A stretch of 64,000 bases of DNA, from NCBI GenBank assembly GCA_022578965.1, contig MU400508.1, positions 1 to 64,000 on the forward strand. The letters are read 5' to 3'. This document shows, in pieces, positions 1 to 12,625 of the stretch; positions within the stretch are counted from its first letter, which is position 1; the number at the start of each line of letters is the position of its first letter. Origin of the DNA: Xylaria sp. FL1777. Its lineage: Eukaryota; Ascomycota; Sordariomycetes; Xylariales; Xylariaceae. A program made the translations under genes and the position numbers. Under the pieces are notes generated by a model. The model did not search any database. It was not told where the DNA came from and saw only the letters and a program-made list of their open reading frames with translations.

Positions 1-225
1 GAAAGTCTGGAACAAAATGTTGAACAGAATGTTGAACAAAATGTTGAAAAGTGAAAAGTATTTTCAAAAAAAAGTCATTTAACCAAAAATTATTTTAAAA
101 ATTCAAAATTATTATGCATAATAAGTATTTATTTGTAATCCAAAGTTGCAATGTATGTATACAAGTAATAATTTTCATATTTAAAAATAATCTTAACATT
201 TTGTCTAACATTATGTTCAAAACCC
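1..225. repeat. Imperfect inverted repeat, AT-rich element cut by the window edge
   Basis: Bases 20-50 carry a repeated unit of the form TTGAACARAATG. The reverse complement of bases 193-221 gives nearly the same string, so two arms of about 30 bases face each other across about 140 bp of AT-rich DNA. The left arm itself holds about three tandem copies of a 13-mer (AATGTTGAACAAA-like). This looks like a terminal-inverted-repeat fragment or miniature element, but the left boundary may lie outside the window. No coding sequence is seen in it. Confidence 0.45.
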
Positions 226-1541
226 CCCCAAACCCGGTACGGTTATCTCCAGATGTAAGCTCTCTGTAAGTGTACTTGAATTATGATGTGTAAGGCTTGT
301 ATTAACTCTTAACGCTTTAGTACAGGTATAAAGGATAAAGTATTTTTACCTGATAGCTGCTCTCTCTTTCACTATGTACTCACCTACCTACCTACCTACT
401 GTAGGTAAGTAGTGTGGATTGCTTGACTGCTAACTAACAACAAGTTTTAATGTTTACTTTAAGTTACAATTAGTAATGTTGACAGCAGGCACTATGCAAG
501 GCGTGGCTTGTTTAAATCGATGGGTGCCTCAACCCTGATCGTTACCAAGTGTACGGGCATTTCTCCCATGGCATCTAGGCCCTTAGGTAGGTAGGTACTT
601 ACCCTACACCACGCATGGAGGTATCTACCTAGGTAATTTTACGGTATAATGTAGGTACCTCGCTCGATACATTGTTGAACTTGCTGCTACCTAGTGTGAC
701 AAGTCAGGCGAGCCCTATCATGTTAGTTATCAGCTGGGTTGATTCACTACGTAGCTACATGTCAATCTAACGGGTAGTAACATAATATGTCTTAGTATTT
801 TTTATTTTTTATTTTTATTTTTAGCAGACACCTATGTAGGCGCTTACCCTCACCTCTTGCTACAACAAACTCATCCTCTTGCAGCTTCAGGAGGTATTAG
901 CCTCATGGGAAGCACTTGCTAAGCTCATCTCTGATTAAACCAAATTTAACTACACATACCTACCTACCTTGGTAGGTATTTAAGCAAGTACCTACTAGGT
1001 AGTTGTGCTGTGGCCAGTGGAACTTGCCTATGTTCTACTACTACCCATTTCTCATACAAACGCTTTTACTCTAGGCTAGCCCCATCTCTCACACCTTGCC
1101 TGCGTTGGAGTCCCTCCCTCAACACAACATCAGCACAGCAGCAATAGGTAGACGGGTACTGAGATACCTAGGTAGATGGACGATTACCTTGTTTTATTGG
1201 GCTTTTTCCCCAGTGATATCTGCGTTCTATAGTTTCATCTCCAGGTGAAGCCATCCAACCATCCCCGACCTCAACTCCCGTTTCCGTTTTCCTTCTCTTC
1301 CCCTCGGAAGATTCCGTCGCTTTTCCTTGACCCCGTTTGCACCCTTCCATTTTCACTTACCGCGTACATCAAGCTCTTTCGGTATTCGCTTCGCAAGCAC
1401 AAGCTTCATCTACCTACTTGGCTTTGGATGGTGGAGCTCCTATTAACTAGGCACTCTCTGTGTCTTCAACTGGTTGCTCAATGAGGATGTGCGTCCTATC
1501 ACTTGCTTATAGGCAACTTATTGCATAAAGGGGAAAACGCC
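226..1541. other. Intergenic region with TAGGTA/ACCTAC clusters
   Basis: No gene is recognisable. The region has many copies of TAGGTA and ACCTACCT (for example around 381-411, 587-660, 956-985 and 1165-1175) and an A/T tract near 797-825. It is the probable promoter and 5' UTR of the gene starting at 1542. Two short overlapping reading frames at 1168-1484 on opposite strands look like chance. Confidence 0.6.
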
Positions 1542-4500
1542 ATGGATTCCTCACAGCTCAAGAGCTTCAATAAATGGTGGAAGGATCGGTTGATGCTCAT
1601 GGTAGGGCAACACTACGATGAGAAAGCCGACGCTAAAGCCGACGCACAAGCCGAGAGAGAAAGTGCTAGAGAGAACGCTCAACTTCAGCTAGACAGCCTC
1701 CGCAACAGAGCTATTGACCCCACAGATTTGAACGATGAGGTTCGCAAGATAAAAGAAGATCGTGACGCCATCTTAAAGTCTATCGATGAACGATTGGACG
1801 AACGTATGCGCATTATCGAGAAGAGCCAACGCAAGGAACTTGAAAATCATGAGAAAGCACATGAAGAAGCCCTTGCTGAAAGATCGTTCAGAAACAGGAC
1901 TTCACCTGTTCATCCATCTGCTCCTTCTACGACTGCTACTACTACGACGACTACTACTACAGCGACTACCGAAGCTACGGGAACAGCAACCCGCGAAAGT
2001 ACGACTTCAACTTCCCAAGCTCCGGCAAATCCATCTTCTCGTCCTCCCAATGACCAAATACCATCTACTGAGGATGCGACTCCCGTGCCTGCGGCTTTCC
2101 GAGAGCAACATGGGTCAACAATGCCTGAAAAGGGCTTCTCTGCTACGCTCCAACGTGAGTTTGCTGCTGATGGAAACGAGCAGTATGTTCTCCGATATAA
2201 GACTAAAAATCGCAAAGCGTTACAAAAATCCTTGAATCCTCGAGCGAAGAGACCTCTATGTAACGATACGGTGGCGCCGTTACCAACACCCGTCTCAAAA
2301 GATTCGAGTACCGGCAATGAACTCGGCACTGCAAGGACTATCACCTTCAATGAAGTGTATCAGAACGGACAAGGTAAACAGTACGTGTTATCCAGTTTTC
2401 TTTATTTCCCTTGTTAGTAAACATTTTTGCTCTCATATGCTGTACATTACCCTCCGTGCTCCTGAAATCTTATAGGAGTGACTCAAGTGTTCCTATAAGA
2501 TACGATCACTAACTCCTAATCCCTTGCAGCAAAGATACCATCGTAAAATTTCCAGTTGATGGTGGCAAGTGGTACATCCTCAAATGCGAGGAGCACGCGA
2601 TTAGATTTAATCGAAAACCCATGGCGGGAGCTGCGAAGCATTTGGGCGGTCGGATGCATGGGCATCTAGGGAGGAGCTACGCTTTAGCTATTGAAATGCT
2701 TGGCTATCGAGTGATCGATTGCGACGAGAAACTCGCCGCGATCAATAACAAGGCTGTAGACGAAGCTTTTCGGAATGGCTATGTACCGATAAGCATTAAT
2801 AATCCTGTAAGTTGGATGCAAGTGTTTGGGGCTAGGCTAGGGTGACTAACAAAGTTATAGGAGACTAGGAAAGCACGACAAAAACAAACCGCGGCTACAC
2901 ACACGACACAGGAAGTCTCTGATAACTTGAACCAGAAGACAGAGACTATTACCGTTTCTCAAGGAAGGGGCCCGCCATCACAGACCAGCATAAAGGGCAA
3001 AGATTATTTATCCTCCCGAGGGCCGCCTAAAGCACTCTGGATGACTTCGAAAGAAATCATTACGAACCCGAAGGCCTTTCATGTTTATTATTGCTTTTGG
3101 AGTCCCGAAAGCTGCGAATACCCAGTCATGATTCTTGGTTGGGACGATCAGAAGCCTGGTGGCCTCGAACATGGCCTCGTTGACACTGGGCTGCTCGATA
3201 GGAAGAAATCCACCCCTCCTCGCTGCTATGTTTACAAGGATATTGACGGCATTAAGAATGCTGCCATAGCCGGCTGGTCACCAGGTTTTGAAGACGGTGG
3301 TCCGATGGTTAATCGGAGGAAATTTCCCGTCATGTTCTTGTATGTTTTGAGATCGAATTCTCCCCTTTTCTCTATGACTCAAGTCCCTTCTAATCCAGAC
3401 ATCATTTTTTTATGCTTGTAATCTCCTTACAAAGAAGTCTACGTACTTTCATAATCATTTCATCTTAGCGTCCTGCCGGATTTATTTATTTTACTGAGAA
3501 GATAATTCTAACTCAAGTCATTCGTAGCGACGAAAACTCGAACGTAGGCTGGGTTTCTGCAAAATGTTTAAGCAAATTTCCACTCTATAAACTGGACCCG
3601 CCTAAGGAAGAAGATCATCCTTTCAATACCGCACGTCGTTGGATTGCTAAGAAGGAGGGGTTTAGTTCGTGGGAGGAGTTTGAAAGGGCCCAAAAGGGGA
3701 GTGTTCGAGGTACGTGATCAATTTCAGTTAATCAGTCTTTCTTAGCTAAAACGGGTTCTAGAAATGGGTCGCCGCTCTGTTTCAACCCCATTAGTTTCGC
3801 CTATAACAGATTCTGACTCTTCTGGTAATGATTCCGACTGCTCAACCCGGTCCTCTATCTCTAACGTCACGAAAAAAGAGCTGCAGGACATGCGGGATAC
3901 AGCTGGTGAAATAGACGGCGATGATGATTACACTAATTCGGATGTGGACAGCAGTGCCTCGGAAAATGAATACGATGTGGGAGAAACTCTCGAGGCTGAT
4001 GGACGGCCATGGGCGTTTTACGGCCTACGAAATGTAGACTGCGCGAAAACCGGACCATGTGATAACTCCGTACGCAAGACCACCACTACCAATACTTTGG
4101 TCGCACTTCCGACCCATGAGACCACGAAGAAGGTGTACACTCAAGAAGATGGTTACTCAGCGAAAGACCCCACTCTCGAAATATTGTCTCCGGACGAATA
4201 TCTGAAAGGAAACGTAGAGAACCCAACCCACGATAATGAGGATAAGACCTCAAGCCGCACATCAACGAGAAATCTAGACGTTGCGCATGTGTTCAACCAG
4301 GCAACTTCTCCTTTTGAAGGGCCAGTCTCCCTAGCACATACTGCCCAAGCTGATGATAAAAATCGCGCCGAGGGTGGCCTTTCCACTCTTGTACATACGT
4401 CTACAGGTTTACCAAGTGCGTCCTCATCACCCGTAACGCAGGAGTTAGAAACGATATCCAAGGGGCTGAAGCGGGCGAGATCCAAGGAGATAACCAAGAT

Positions 4501-5068
4501 GGATACCGGCGTCCCTGGACAAGAGAACGCGAAGAAAGCTAAACTGGGCATGGACACCTCTGGCAACCAGGTCGTGAAGTCTACAGCGCTAGAGCCACCA
4601 TTTCCGTCTGCTTCTCGTGTCGTCCATTCGTTCTTGCCTAGCGTGCCCCTTAAACTCGTTGCGTTTGAGCTGTCCTTTTACCGCAAGGGCTCTCTCTCCT
4701 GGAACCGCGAGAGTGAGGGATCTTCCATTGAACTCTACTACCAAGAAGGCGGTGCTAGGGTCGCTACGGTGCACGGTTTATTAAATGTTGTCATCGATCC
4801 GAAGACACTAAGAGGCTTTACAAAGGAGGAAATCCCTGGTTCTAAAGGCAATAGCATCGTGACGCTATTGGCTAAGGACCCAGGCGATGCTCCCGTAAAA
4901 GTAGTGTTTGACCGTGCTAGGGGTAGTAAGATGGACATCGGAAAGATACAAGTGCGAAGTTTCGCTCGATGGCTTCGAATGGTTGTTCCCACCCTCCCGC
5001 AACTGGAACCGGGAGAGAAAGCCGAAAACGACGAACTGAGTAAAGGAATATGGCAGGCGGCCAAATGA
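1542..5068 (+). CDS. Large hypothetical protein, N-terminal coiled coil, 5 exons
   Basis: Exons 1542-2380, 2530-2806, 2861-3339, 3528-3709 and 3762-5068 join in phase to give 1027 residues. The ATG at 1542 sits in a good context (GCCATGG); an in-frame ATG at 1503 is the alternative. Residues about 30-115 are highly charged (repeated KADA/ERESA, then DERLDERMRIIEKSQRKELE) and should form a coiled coil. A Thr/Ser-rich linker follows. Exon 2 has a C-x2-H then H-x4-H arrangement (KCEEHAIRF, AAKHLGGRMHGHL) that could bind zinc; this is inference. A middle part (about 380-600) has a Trp/Tyr-rich conserved look (YCFWSPESCEYPVMILGWDD). The C-terminal exon begins with a long acidic, Ser-rich low-complexity stretch and ends in a more ordered segment. 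I do not recognise a named family. It could be a nuclear or chromatin protein, but nothing proves that. Confidence 0.75.
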
Positions 5069-6776
5069 CGAGATCTGTGGTTGCGTGTCTTACGTGGAGA
5101 AATGATTGAAGGAGGTCATGCGTCAAAGCATGAAGTGACTGTTTATTTGGGCATACACAAAAAAGGGAATAATTAAGTGACAGATCTCTACTTTCTGCCA
5201 TAGCTTAAGGCCAGGCTATGCTAGCTTTATTGCCGGCCATTGAAAATTGAAAACAATGTGGTGCGTTATTTTTACTTGCTTCTTCTACGGTAGCGAATAA
5301 GTAGACAAGTGAGTGGTTCATCTGAATCATTAGGCTACCGTACTAAATCTTGCTGCATTTAATAATTGTTGAGCAATAGTTTGCCAGAATTTCAACGTTT
5401 AAATATCATTAGACTATTGATTGATTAACTATTTGATCAACTGATAATTGAGATTGAAACATTTAAAAAAAACAATCACTTGAGTATGGGTTGGGTTGGT
5501 ACCTACATGTATGTAGGTCAGAAGTTATCCTTTATAAAATGATACCTAGGTACCTACTAGGACGTAGCAGAAGATGTAGATAAGGATTAGCATGTGAAAA
5601 TGCCAAGGTCTATAGTCAGTGCCGACGATATGGGGCGCATTCCCCCGCATTTTCGTGTGTACATGTAAAATAGGACCTAGGTATCTAGGTATACTGTAAG
5701 CCGTCTTACCTTTCAGCTGTTCCTTTTTAAGATAAACTACCTACCTACCTAGGTAACCTACAATGGTAGGCAACCAATCGTTGAAGCTGCAAACCAACTC
5801 CTAACATCTCTTCTTGCTAATAACCTGCCTGGCCTTTATCTACTGCTTTACTGAGTCAGGCTTTCAACTGCTAATGGCACACGACCTGTTTATTGGAGCA
5901 CAGGTACATTTTACCTGAATTATTCTTAATTCTTACATTTATATATCATTTGATGATGTTGCCTGGTATGCACACCACATAATGGCGGCAGCACCAGCAC
6001 TGGCTTGAACTATCTACCTACCTACCTACACACTCCTTTTGTCACTTTTATTTGTCTCAAAACATAACAACAGCATCAAGGTTAGGTAGCGGCGTGGGTT
6101 GCCTGGTCTATCCCTACCTCGAGCAGTCATTACTACGCACCTAGCATACCAAGATACCAGGACCTACCTACATAATAGGTAGGTAGCTGCAAAGTTAGGT
6201 TAGGGCCGACGCTACTACCGGTGCCTGCTCTCTCGCCAGCCCTTGATGGCTGCTCTGGTAAGTCACTTACTTGGTGGTTGGATGCACCTGCATGCCTACA
6301 CAAATTCTCCGTGTTCTTTTTTCCCTTGGCGTTCCTGCGATTCTTCCATACCCCAATCCGTTATATCATCCCTGCCACATATACCTATAACCTACTGCCT
6401 ATGCTTCGTTGTTGGAGAGAGTTTACTTGCTGGTTTGCTGAGAAGGCCGCGGGTGACGTTACTTGGTAGCAATCACGCCCTCAGCCTCGGCATTTGATCA
6501 GCTGTCGTCATCGCTTTCAACACCAACGTCAACACCACCGCTACTACCACAATACGATCACGATCACGAACATCAACATCGATAGTAGCACTAGACATCA
6601 ACAACTGACGCTAGCACAACTACAGACACCAACAGCCCCCCTGACCAACTCCTACACACTCTGTCTTTCACCTTCACCTTCAAATCCCCCACCACTCTCA
6701 TTCCCACTCGCGTTCGACACGCTGACATGCAACCTCCTCTTGTTGCGCATCGCAGGACATACCGTGGCTGACGCAC
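5069..6776. other. Intergenic region with TAGGTA motifs
   Basis: This spacer of about 1.7 kb has no supported gene. It again contains clusters of TAGGTA/ACCTACCT (about 5500-5560, 5690-5765, 6010-6030, 6160-6190). The last 300 bases are C/A-rich with CAAC/ATCAAC runs, typical of a fungal 5' UTR ahead of the gene at 6777. Short reading frames at 6221-6832 have simple composition and no family resemblance. Confidence 0.6.
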
Positions 6777-8751
6777 ATGTCGAATCCCAAGTCACCGCTC
6801 CGCGCCGACATCGACGTCGACAGTGTCGCTAATCCTCCCAACCTTGCCACTCCCGCTTCTGCTTCCACCTCGGCTCCCAACTTCTCTTCGCCCTCGTACG
6901 CTCCTCCGACGTACGCGTCCTTCTCGCCTGCGAATCTCTCCTCCACTGCTGCCGCCGCCGCTGCTAAGCGCACTTCTACCATCCTCGTCCACCAAAAGTC
7001 GCCATTGCTCCTCGCCACTCCTCCCCAGGTCACCCGCGCCCTCGCCTACAGCCACCCCTTCCTGCTCCCTTTGAACAAGCTTGTCGGACTGCTGAGTTGG
7101 ACCACCGGCGACCCCTGGGAGAGCTTCCTCTTGCTCGTTGTCTTCTGGGCTGTTGTCCAATATGGCGACAACGTCTTGCGCTTTGCCGGCCCCATCGTTG
7201 CCGTCTTCGGCATCATAGCTGGCATGTACGCCCGCCGCTATAGTCCCCTCTCGAGTAGCGGCTGGGCTGAACATCCCAGCCTGGCCAACAGCAGGGACAA
7301 GAAGAAGGGGAACAATGCCTCCTCCGCTGGCAACCAGCCCGGCCCAGGGCATCAGAGGAATGCTAGTGAGGTGACTAGTACGCGGCACCAGAAGACCCTC
7401 GACGAGATCGTCGATACCCTCAAAGTCTTCACATCTCGCTGTAACATCTTGCTCGAGCCGCTACTTGAGATGACGGATTTTCTGTCCACCCAAAGAACCG
7501 CCACCAGCGCAACAACTCGACCGGCGCTCACCACTCTTTTCGTGCGCATTCTCGCTGTTACCCCCATTTGGATTGTCCTGACCTTACCGCCCCTGCGCAT
7601 CATCACGACGAAGAGAGTTGTTCTCGTCTTTGGCACCTTGGTATTAAGTTGGCACTCTAAGGTCTGTAGGGTCACGCGGACATTGCTGTGGAGAAGCGCG
7701 GCAGTACGGAAACTGGCCCAATGGATAACCGGCTTAGGATTTGAACAGCCCGTGAGGCAACAGAAACAGCAACAAGAACAAAAGGAGGGTCTGAATGGTC
7801 AGGCTGCCAACGGTGAAGCCAAGCCAAAGCGAGCGCATGAGGCGGCCAAGATCTCCTCCTCGGCCTTGACTGAAGCTCTCAAACGCAGTCGACTGGGGGC
7901 CACGGACAAGGACTCAGGGGTCCGCTTCACTTTCATACTCTATGAGAATCAAAGACGATGGCTAGGTTTGGGGTGGACGAATAGCCTGTTTGCTTACGAG
8001 CGAGCAGCCTGGACTGATGAGCAGAATAACCCTGTCCCACCCAAGGATGAGTTCGAGTTGCCAGAAGTTGAGGATGGCCGCGCCAGATGGAGGTGGGTGG
8101 TAGGTAGCAAATGGCGCATCGACGGCGTGCCGGATATAGATGAGGTGGATTATGATGGCGAAGCCGGGAGGATGGGCTGGATATTTTATGATAACAAGGT
8201 ACGTCGTCGTCACCAGCTCTTCATGGGACGTCTCGTGCTCTCTAACTACTTTTGCGCAGTGGCAGAATGGTCGCAGAGGCATCGACGGCTGGGGCCGTTG
8301 GACGAGGAGGCGAAAGTGGTACCGGGATGCGGAACTGGTTGAGGTTCTAGAAGATGATTTACCTTCACCTTCACCACCGCCACCAGCATTGCCAGCAAGA
8401 CCACAGCCCACAGTATCTTCTGCACCCGAAACGACCGACTCAAGTGCACTACTATCATCGTCTGCTCCCGAGACCACAGTCTCAGAGGACAAAATGAAAC
8501 GCGAAGACGACACGGCTTCGCTCCTCAGCACGTCGTCTAAATCAGCGAGATTTCGGTTTCCCTCCCCTTCGCTTCGACGCCGTACGACGAGCGGGACCCA
8601 GCACTCTAGGAGAGCGAGCGAGGTCGCCAGTGTGAGGTCAAACGATGACGATAGCACGTTGGATCCTGCGCTAGAGTTGGAGATCCACGGACACCAGCGG
8701 GATCTTGGGCAATGGGGAATTGGCGATGACGCCCAGATGGGCCTTGAATGA
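6777..8751 (+). CDS. Peroxisomal dysferlin-domain membrane protein (Pex23/Pex30-32 type)
   Basis: Exons 6777-8198 and 8260-8751 (intron donor GTACGT, acceptor GCGCAG) give 637 residues. Residues about 80-145 and 250-300 hold hydrophobic hairpin-like segments (for example FLLLVVFWAVVQYGDNVLRF and FVRILAVTPIWIVLTLPPL). Near residues 380-520 is a dysferlin domain: VRFTFILYENQRRWLGLGW, then ERAAWTDE, RWRWVVGSKWRIDG, GWIFYDNKWQNGRRG and WTRRRKWYRDAE. This layout matches the fungal Pex24/Pex28-32 family, ER and peroxisome membrane proteins that control peroxisome number and size at ER contact sites. The C-terminus is a Ser/Pro-rich tail. The split codon region (DNK|WQNG) falls inside the dysferlin domain, which supports the splice. 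Which paralogue it is cannot be told from sequence alone. Confidence 0.88.
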
Positions 8752-9134
8752 GGGAAGAAGGGATCGGCGGTAGATGTTGTAAAATCACTGATTATAGGCT
8801 CCACCTTCGTCTTTTGGGAGGCGTAGCTGGCGTCTGGTAGATACCATATTCAATTACTGTTTTGCTTGGTTTTACTTTAACTTTTTTTCATTTGGGTTTT
8901 TTTTTGGCCTCCCTGCCGGTGAATCTGGTTCCATGTGAAGAATCCCGACCTCGTTGGCGTTCTACAGGCTCACAAGGCAGAACAGACAGTAACACGATGG
9001 TCTCATATATACATTCTCAATTCGATTTCTTGCACTGTCTTTCCCTTGTCTGAAAATTCCTTCATCTCCCTCATGCTAAGCGGGATCCAAACGTCCCAGT
9101 TAACCTATATAACCGATGGAAGCATTTGTGTTGT
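8752..9134. other. Convergent 3' spacer
   Basis: This lies between the stop codons of the dysferlin-domain gene (plus strand) and the sugar transporter (minus strand). It is T-rich with no supported gene, so it should hold the two 3' UTRs and polyadenylation signals. Confidence 0.5.
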
Positions 9135-11702
9135 CTAGCTAGCTCGCCGCATACCTTCCTCTTCTTCCTCTAGAGGCTTAGGGAGACTTGGACCAGCAGC
9201 GTCGGCGGGCTCGCCGATTCCTTCTTCGTCTTGTGTGCCGAGGAGTCGTTGATTCTTGAACAGAAAGTCCATGTCCTCTAGGGACACGCCCTTGGTTTCG
9301 GGGTAGAAGAGCAGGATTATCTTTAGGGAGAGATGGATTAGCGACCTGTGCGTGCGTGTCAGAGAGTGGCAGACCCAACGCACCGGAATGCAGGCAAAGT
9401 TGATGGCCATAAAGAAAAAGTAGATTTTAGACCCGATCGTCTCGATGCCTACAGGCCACACCTGCGCCACCACGATCGAGCCGATGGAGCTCCCAGAGGC
9501 CGAGAAGTTGAGACCCCGTGCGCGGACCGCTGTAGGGAAGATCTATTTGTTAGGATCGTTATCAGCTTCGTTTCCTATTCCTAGTGCCGTCCGAAGAGGG
9601 AAGGAGGCGGTGTATGAAAGGTTCACGAGTCAAGGAATTGCTGCGATGAAAAGTAGACTTTACCTCTGATCCGTACACCCACGCCGCCGGCCCGAATCCC
9701 ATGCTAAAACCCAGCGCGTATATGAAGATGAAGACGACGCAGACTATGTCGGCGCTGCGGCTCGTGTTATCTGGATAGATTTGGCCTAGGACGCCGTTGA
9801 TCTTTACGTATGCCACTTAGTTAGTGCGCGGAGTGCTTGGGAGGATCTATCTAGGACATGCATACCAACAATGCGAATCCCATGGCGAGGGTTCCTGAGA
9901 CGAGCGTGATTCGTCTCCCAAGGCGGTCGATGAGCAGCATTTCGAGGACGGTCATGCCGATTTTGAGCGTAGACTATAGTCTTGACATTAGGCGGGAAAT
10001 TCCTAGAACGAGAATTTCTTACGCCATCAGGGGATTGGGGAGGATCGATCTTACCTCGATGCCACCTGCCATCAGCGCTATGCGCGTAGATAGCCCGAGT
10101 TTCTCGAGGAGCGTGGGGAGGTAGTATTTCATCGCCGCGGCACCGCACTATGATTCATGAGGTCAGGATACAGGATACCTAGACTCACAATATCGGCTCG
10201 AAGGGAACATGGGCATCCGACTCGAGCTCAAGATGGGACACTCACCATCTGCGCCATGAACTGAAGAAGAGAGGCCCTCCACAACCGACGAAACAGATTC
10301 GGATCCCTAAAGAGCGTAACCCAGCTCGTGCCCGAGCCCCTGTATTCCTCGACGTCATCGCGGATGCGCGAGAGCTCGGCGTGGATCTGTTCGTTCGTGA
10401 AGCTCTCCTCGCGCAGCCAGTGGAGTGATCGCAGGGCCCTTTCGTGGTGGCCATGCTCCACCAGCCATCGGGGTCTTACGCGGCGGGAAGGTGAGAGTTA
10501 GCGAGTCTGCATGAAATAGGGGCGAAGGCATAGTCCTTAGCGTCGGGGGGTCGCGATGTGACTTACGTCTCGGGAAGAAAGGGCAGGCCTATGCCGAAGA
10601 GGATGCACGGGACGAGGTTGATGGCGAGCGAGAATCGCCACGATATGTACTGGCCGTAGGGAGTGTCGCTCCAGAATGTCACCCCGTATCCTGCCCTGAT
10701 GGTTAATGGTCAGTAAGTATCTAGTCAATTGGTCACTTGCGATATTGTGTCGATATGGTGGCCTACCAGAAGCCGACTGCTAGTCCAGCGACAAATCCGA
10801 CATGGTTTAATACAACATATTTCCCTCGCTTTCCGGCCGGCGCTACTTCACTGCATATATTTATTGTATTAGCAAGTTTGTAGATCGTCTCTTCTCCGTG
10901 CCGACGAAAGTTAGGCGTGGGTCGTACGTGTGCGTGACGGGCGTTTGAAGAGCGAATCATGCTGGCCGCATCGCCGCCTAAGTTGCTTCGAAGACAGAGG
11001 GAAAAAGGAAAGCATATTAATTAACAGCTAACCTCTGATATAGCGGGACAGCAGTAGATACCATCCCGATGCCGAGCCCGGAGATGATACGTCCCACGAT
11101 CATCATGGAGTATGCCCTCGGGCCCGTTGCGCCAGACTCGAATGCTATAGCTATAGCCACAATAATAATGCCTATTAAAGCTGCATATCGTCGTCCTAAA
11201 CGGTCACTTATCGGGTGAGATATGAAGACGTAGCTCACCCACGTGCCGAGATAGTAGATGGCAGTGATGACTCCTTTTTCTGAGGCTGTCGGATAGCCCA
11301 TGGCACGTCTGAAACCAGGGTGTACAAGGACCGACGAAAGAATGCCGACATTGTATCTAGAATGCGGCGGGATGAGTTAGTGAGATTATTGATTAGATAT
11401 AAAGAGAGACATCTAACTGCACCTATGAGGCTTAAGGGACTGAGTATAGTACAGAGGGACGAGAACGCAGAGCAAAATACAGCCCACTAGGTTATTAACA
11501 ACTCGTGAAAGTTTATGTTTTTGACATTATGATATCAGGTTAAGATTCATATACTGTTTTGCAAATGACACATCCTAATACTAAAAGATAATAGCTTTAC
11601 AACGTTAAAACAGAAATAGACTCACCCCCATACGAAGGACCCAAGGGCAAAGAAGGCACATAGGAGGTGCAATCGCAGGACCGCTTTGCTCAGCGTCTTC
11701 AT
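9135..11702 (-). CDS. MFS sugar transporter, 10 exons
   Basis: On the minus strand, exons 11702-11626, 11356-11033, 10850-10767, 10695-10567, 10474-10246, 10147-10055, 9973-9866, 9801-9664, 9542-9384 and 9320-9135 join without phase conflict to 508 residues, the usual sugar-porter length. Family signatures are present in order: SDRLGRRYA after TM2, RIISGLGIGM and PLYQSEVAP near TM4-5, ETPRWL before the central loop, DRLGRRITL after TM8, and YPETKGVSLEDMD after TM12. It is a plasma-membrane proton-sugar symporter by family; the substrate cannot be called. It is unusually intron-rich for this window. It diverges from another MFS gene across a 923-bp shared promoter region and lies near a pectin lyase and an alpha-glucanase, so induction by plant sugars is plausible (inference). 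Confidence 0.92.
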
Positions 11703-12625
11703 CTCAACAACGTAAATACTAATTCAAAAAAAAAATGAACGAGTAACCAGCCGCTTATCTGGGCATCTGGACAAATCTTCTACAAATCGTATCGTATTTC
11801 TAAGTTTTTGCTCCCCTCTCCCCAGGTGTCGGGGCCGCCAAGCTCATATAAAAAACAACACTCCAAGGAACATACATCCCCCTCGTGTAATGTGACTACG
11901 GTACTCGCTTGTCCCGCGTTACCATCCGTCCCCAAAATCCTAATACGGCCCGTCACGCTATTCCCCACACACGGCGAGGCGAATATTGCATTGGCACGCT
12001 GTCTCATCCGAGATGGTGGGAACAGACTACTCAGTTACTATGGTCCTTGTGAATTACTCCGCAGATTCCTTCCTACAGTCATCTTCGAATAAGACCTTAT
12101 GAGCAGGGATTACTGGCATATATAGATATGTATATCCAGCGAAACGATTGATTGGGCATAATGATTGGGGTCGCCGAGTATAAGTAGAACCGCTTGCGGT
12201 CCACCGGTTAAATGCTAGCAGTCAATATTATGACCCAATTCGTCACGTTCATGGGAGCTGTGTGTCTTCGTAATGTCCAAATAGGACGAGACATGCAATC
12301 TATTTTGCGGACCTTGGATAATCGGAAGATGTCATTCGACATCATATAGACAAAGCCGCTATCATGGCTGTGACGGAGCAGACATACAAAGTAATAATAC
12401 TTGAGTGCAAGGGGAGTGCAAGGGGTGTGTGGGAGAAGCTCTTATAAGTTATGGTGAACTGCTTAAGTCGCTACTATAAACGAGCTGAGACCCAAAGCCT
12501 GCTCAGGACTTGCCTTCTGCCCCCCGAGAAGCTTAAGAATCGAGAAATCGATCTGCTAAGATATCCGGAATTTGGGAAAAGGGGTCCTCGCAGGTGGGCT
12601 TTACCGCCGCTAGAAGAGTCTCAAT
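11703..12625. promoter_or_regulatory. Bidirectional promoter region between two transporters
   Basis: This 923-bp spacer separates the starts of the sugar transporter (minus) and the DHA1-type MFS gene (plus), so it should contain both promoters. It holds a perfect 11-bp tandem repeat, GAGTGCAAGGG twice at 12403-12424, and G/C-rich patches resembling carbon-repressor type sites. A 75-codon frame at 12451-12678 overlaps the MFS first exon in another frame and I do not believe it is real. Confidence 0.5.

Noticed and set aside
6221..6832. Three small plus-strand proteins ahead of the dysferlin-domain gene
   Set aside because: Composition is simple (His/Thr/Pro runs) and the stretch behaves like a leader region.
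6792..7388. 198-codon minus-strand frame inside the dysferlin-domain gene
   Set aside because: It is antisense to a well-supported coding exon and Gly/Arg-rich, as expected from GC-rich coding DNA.
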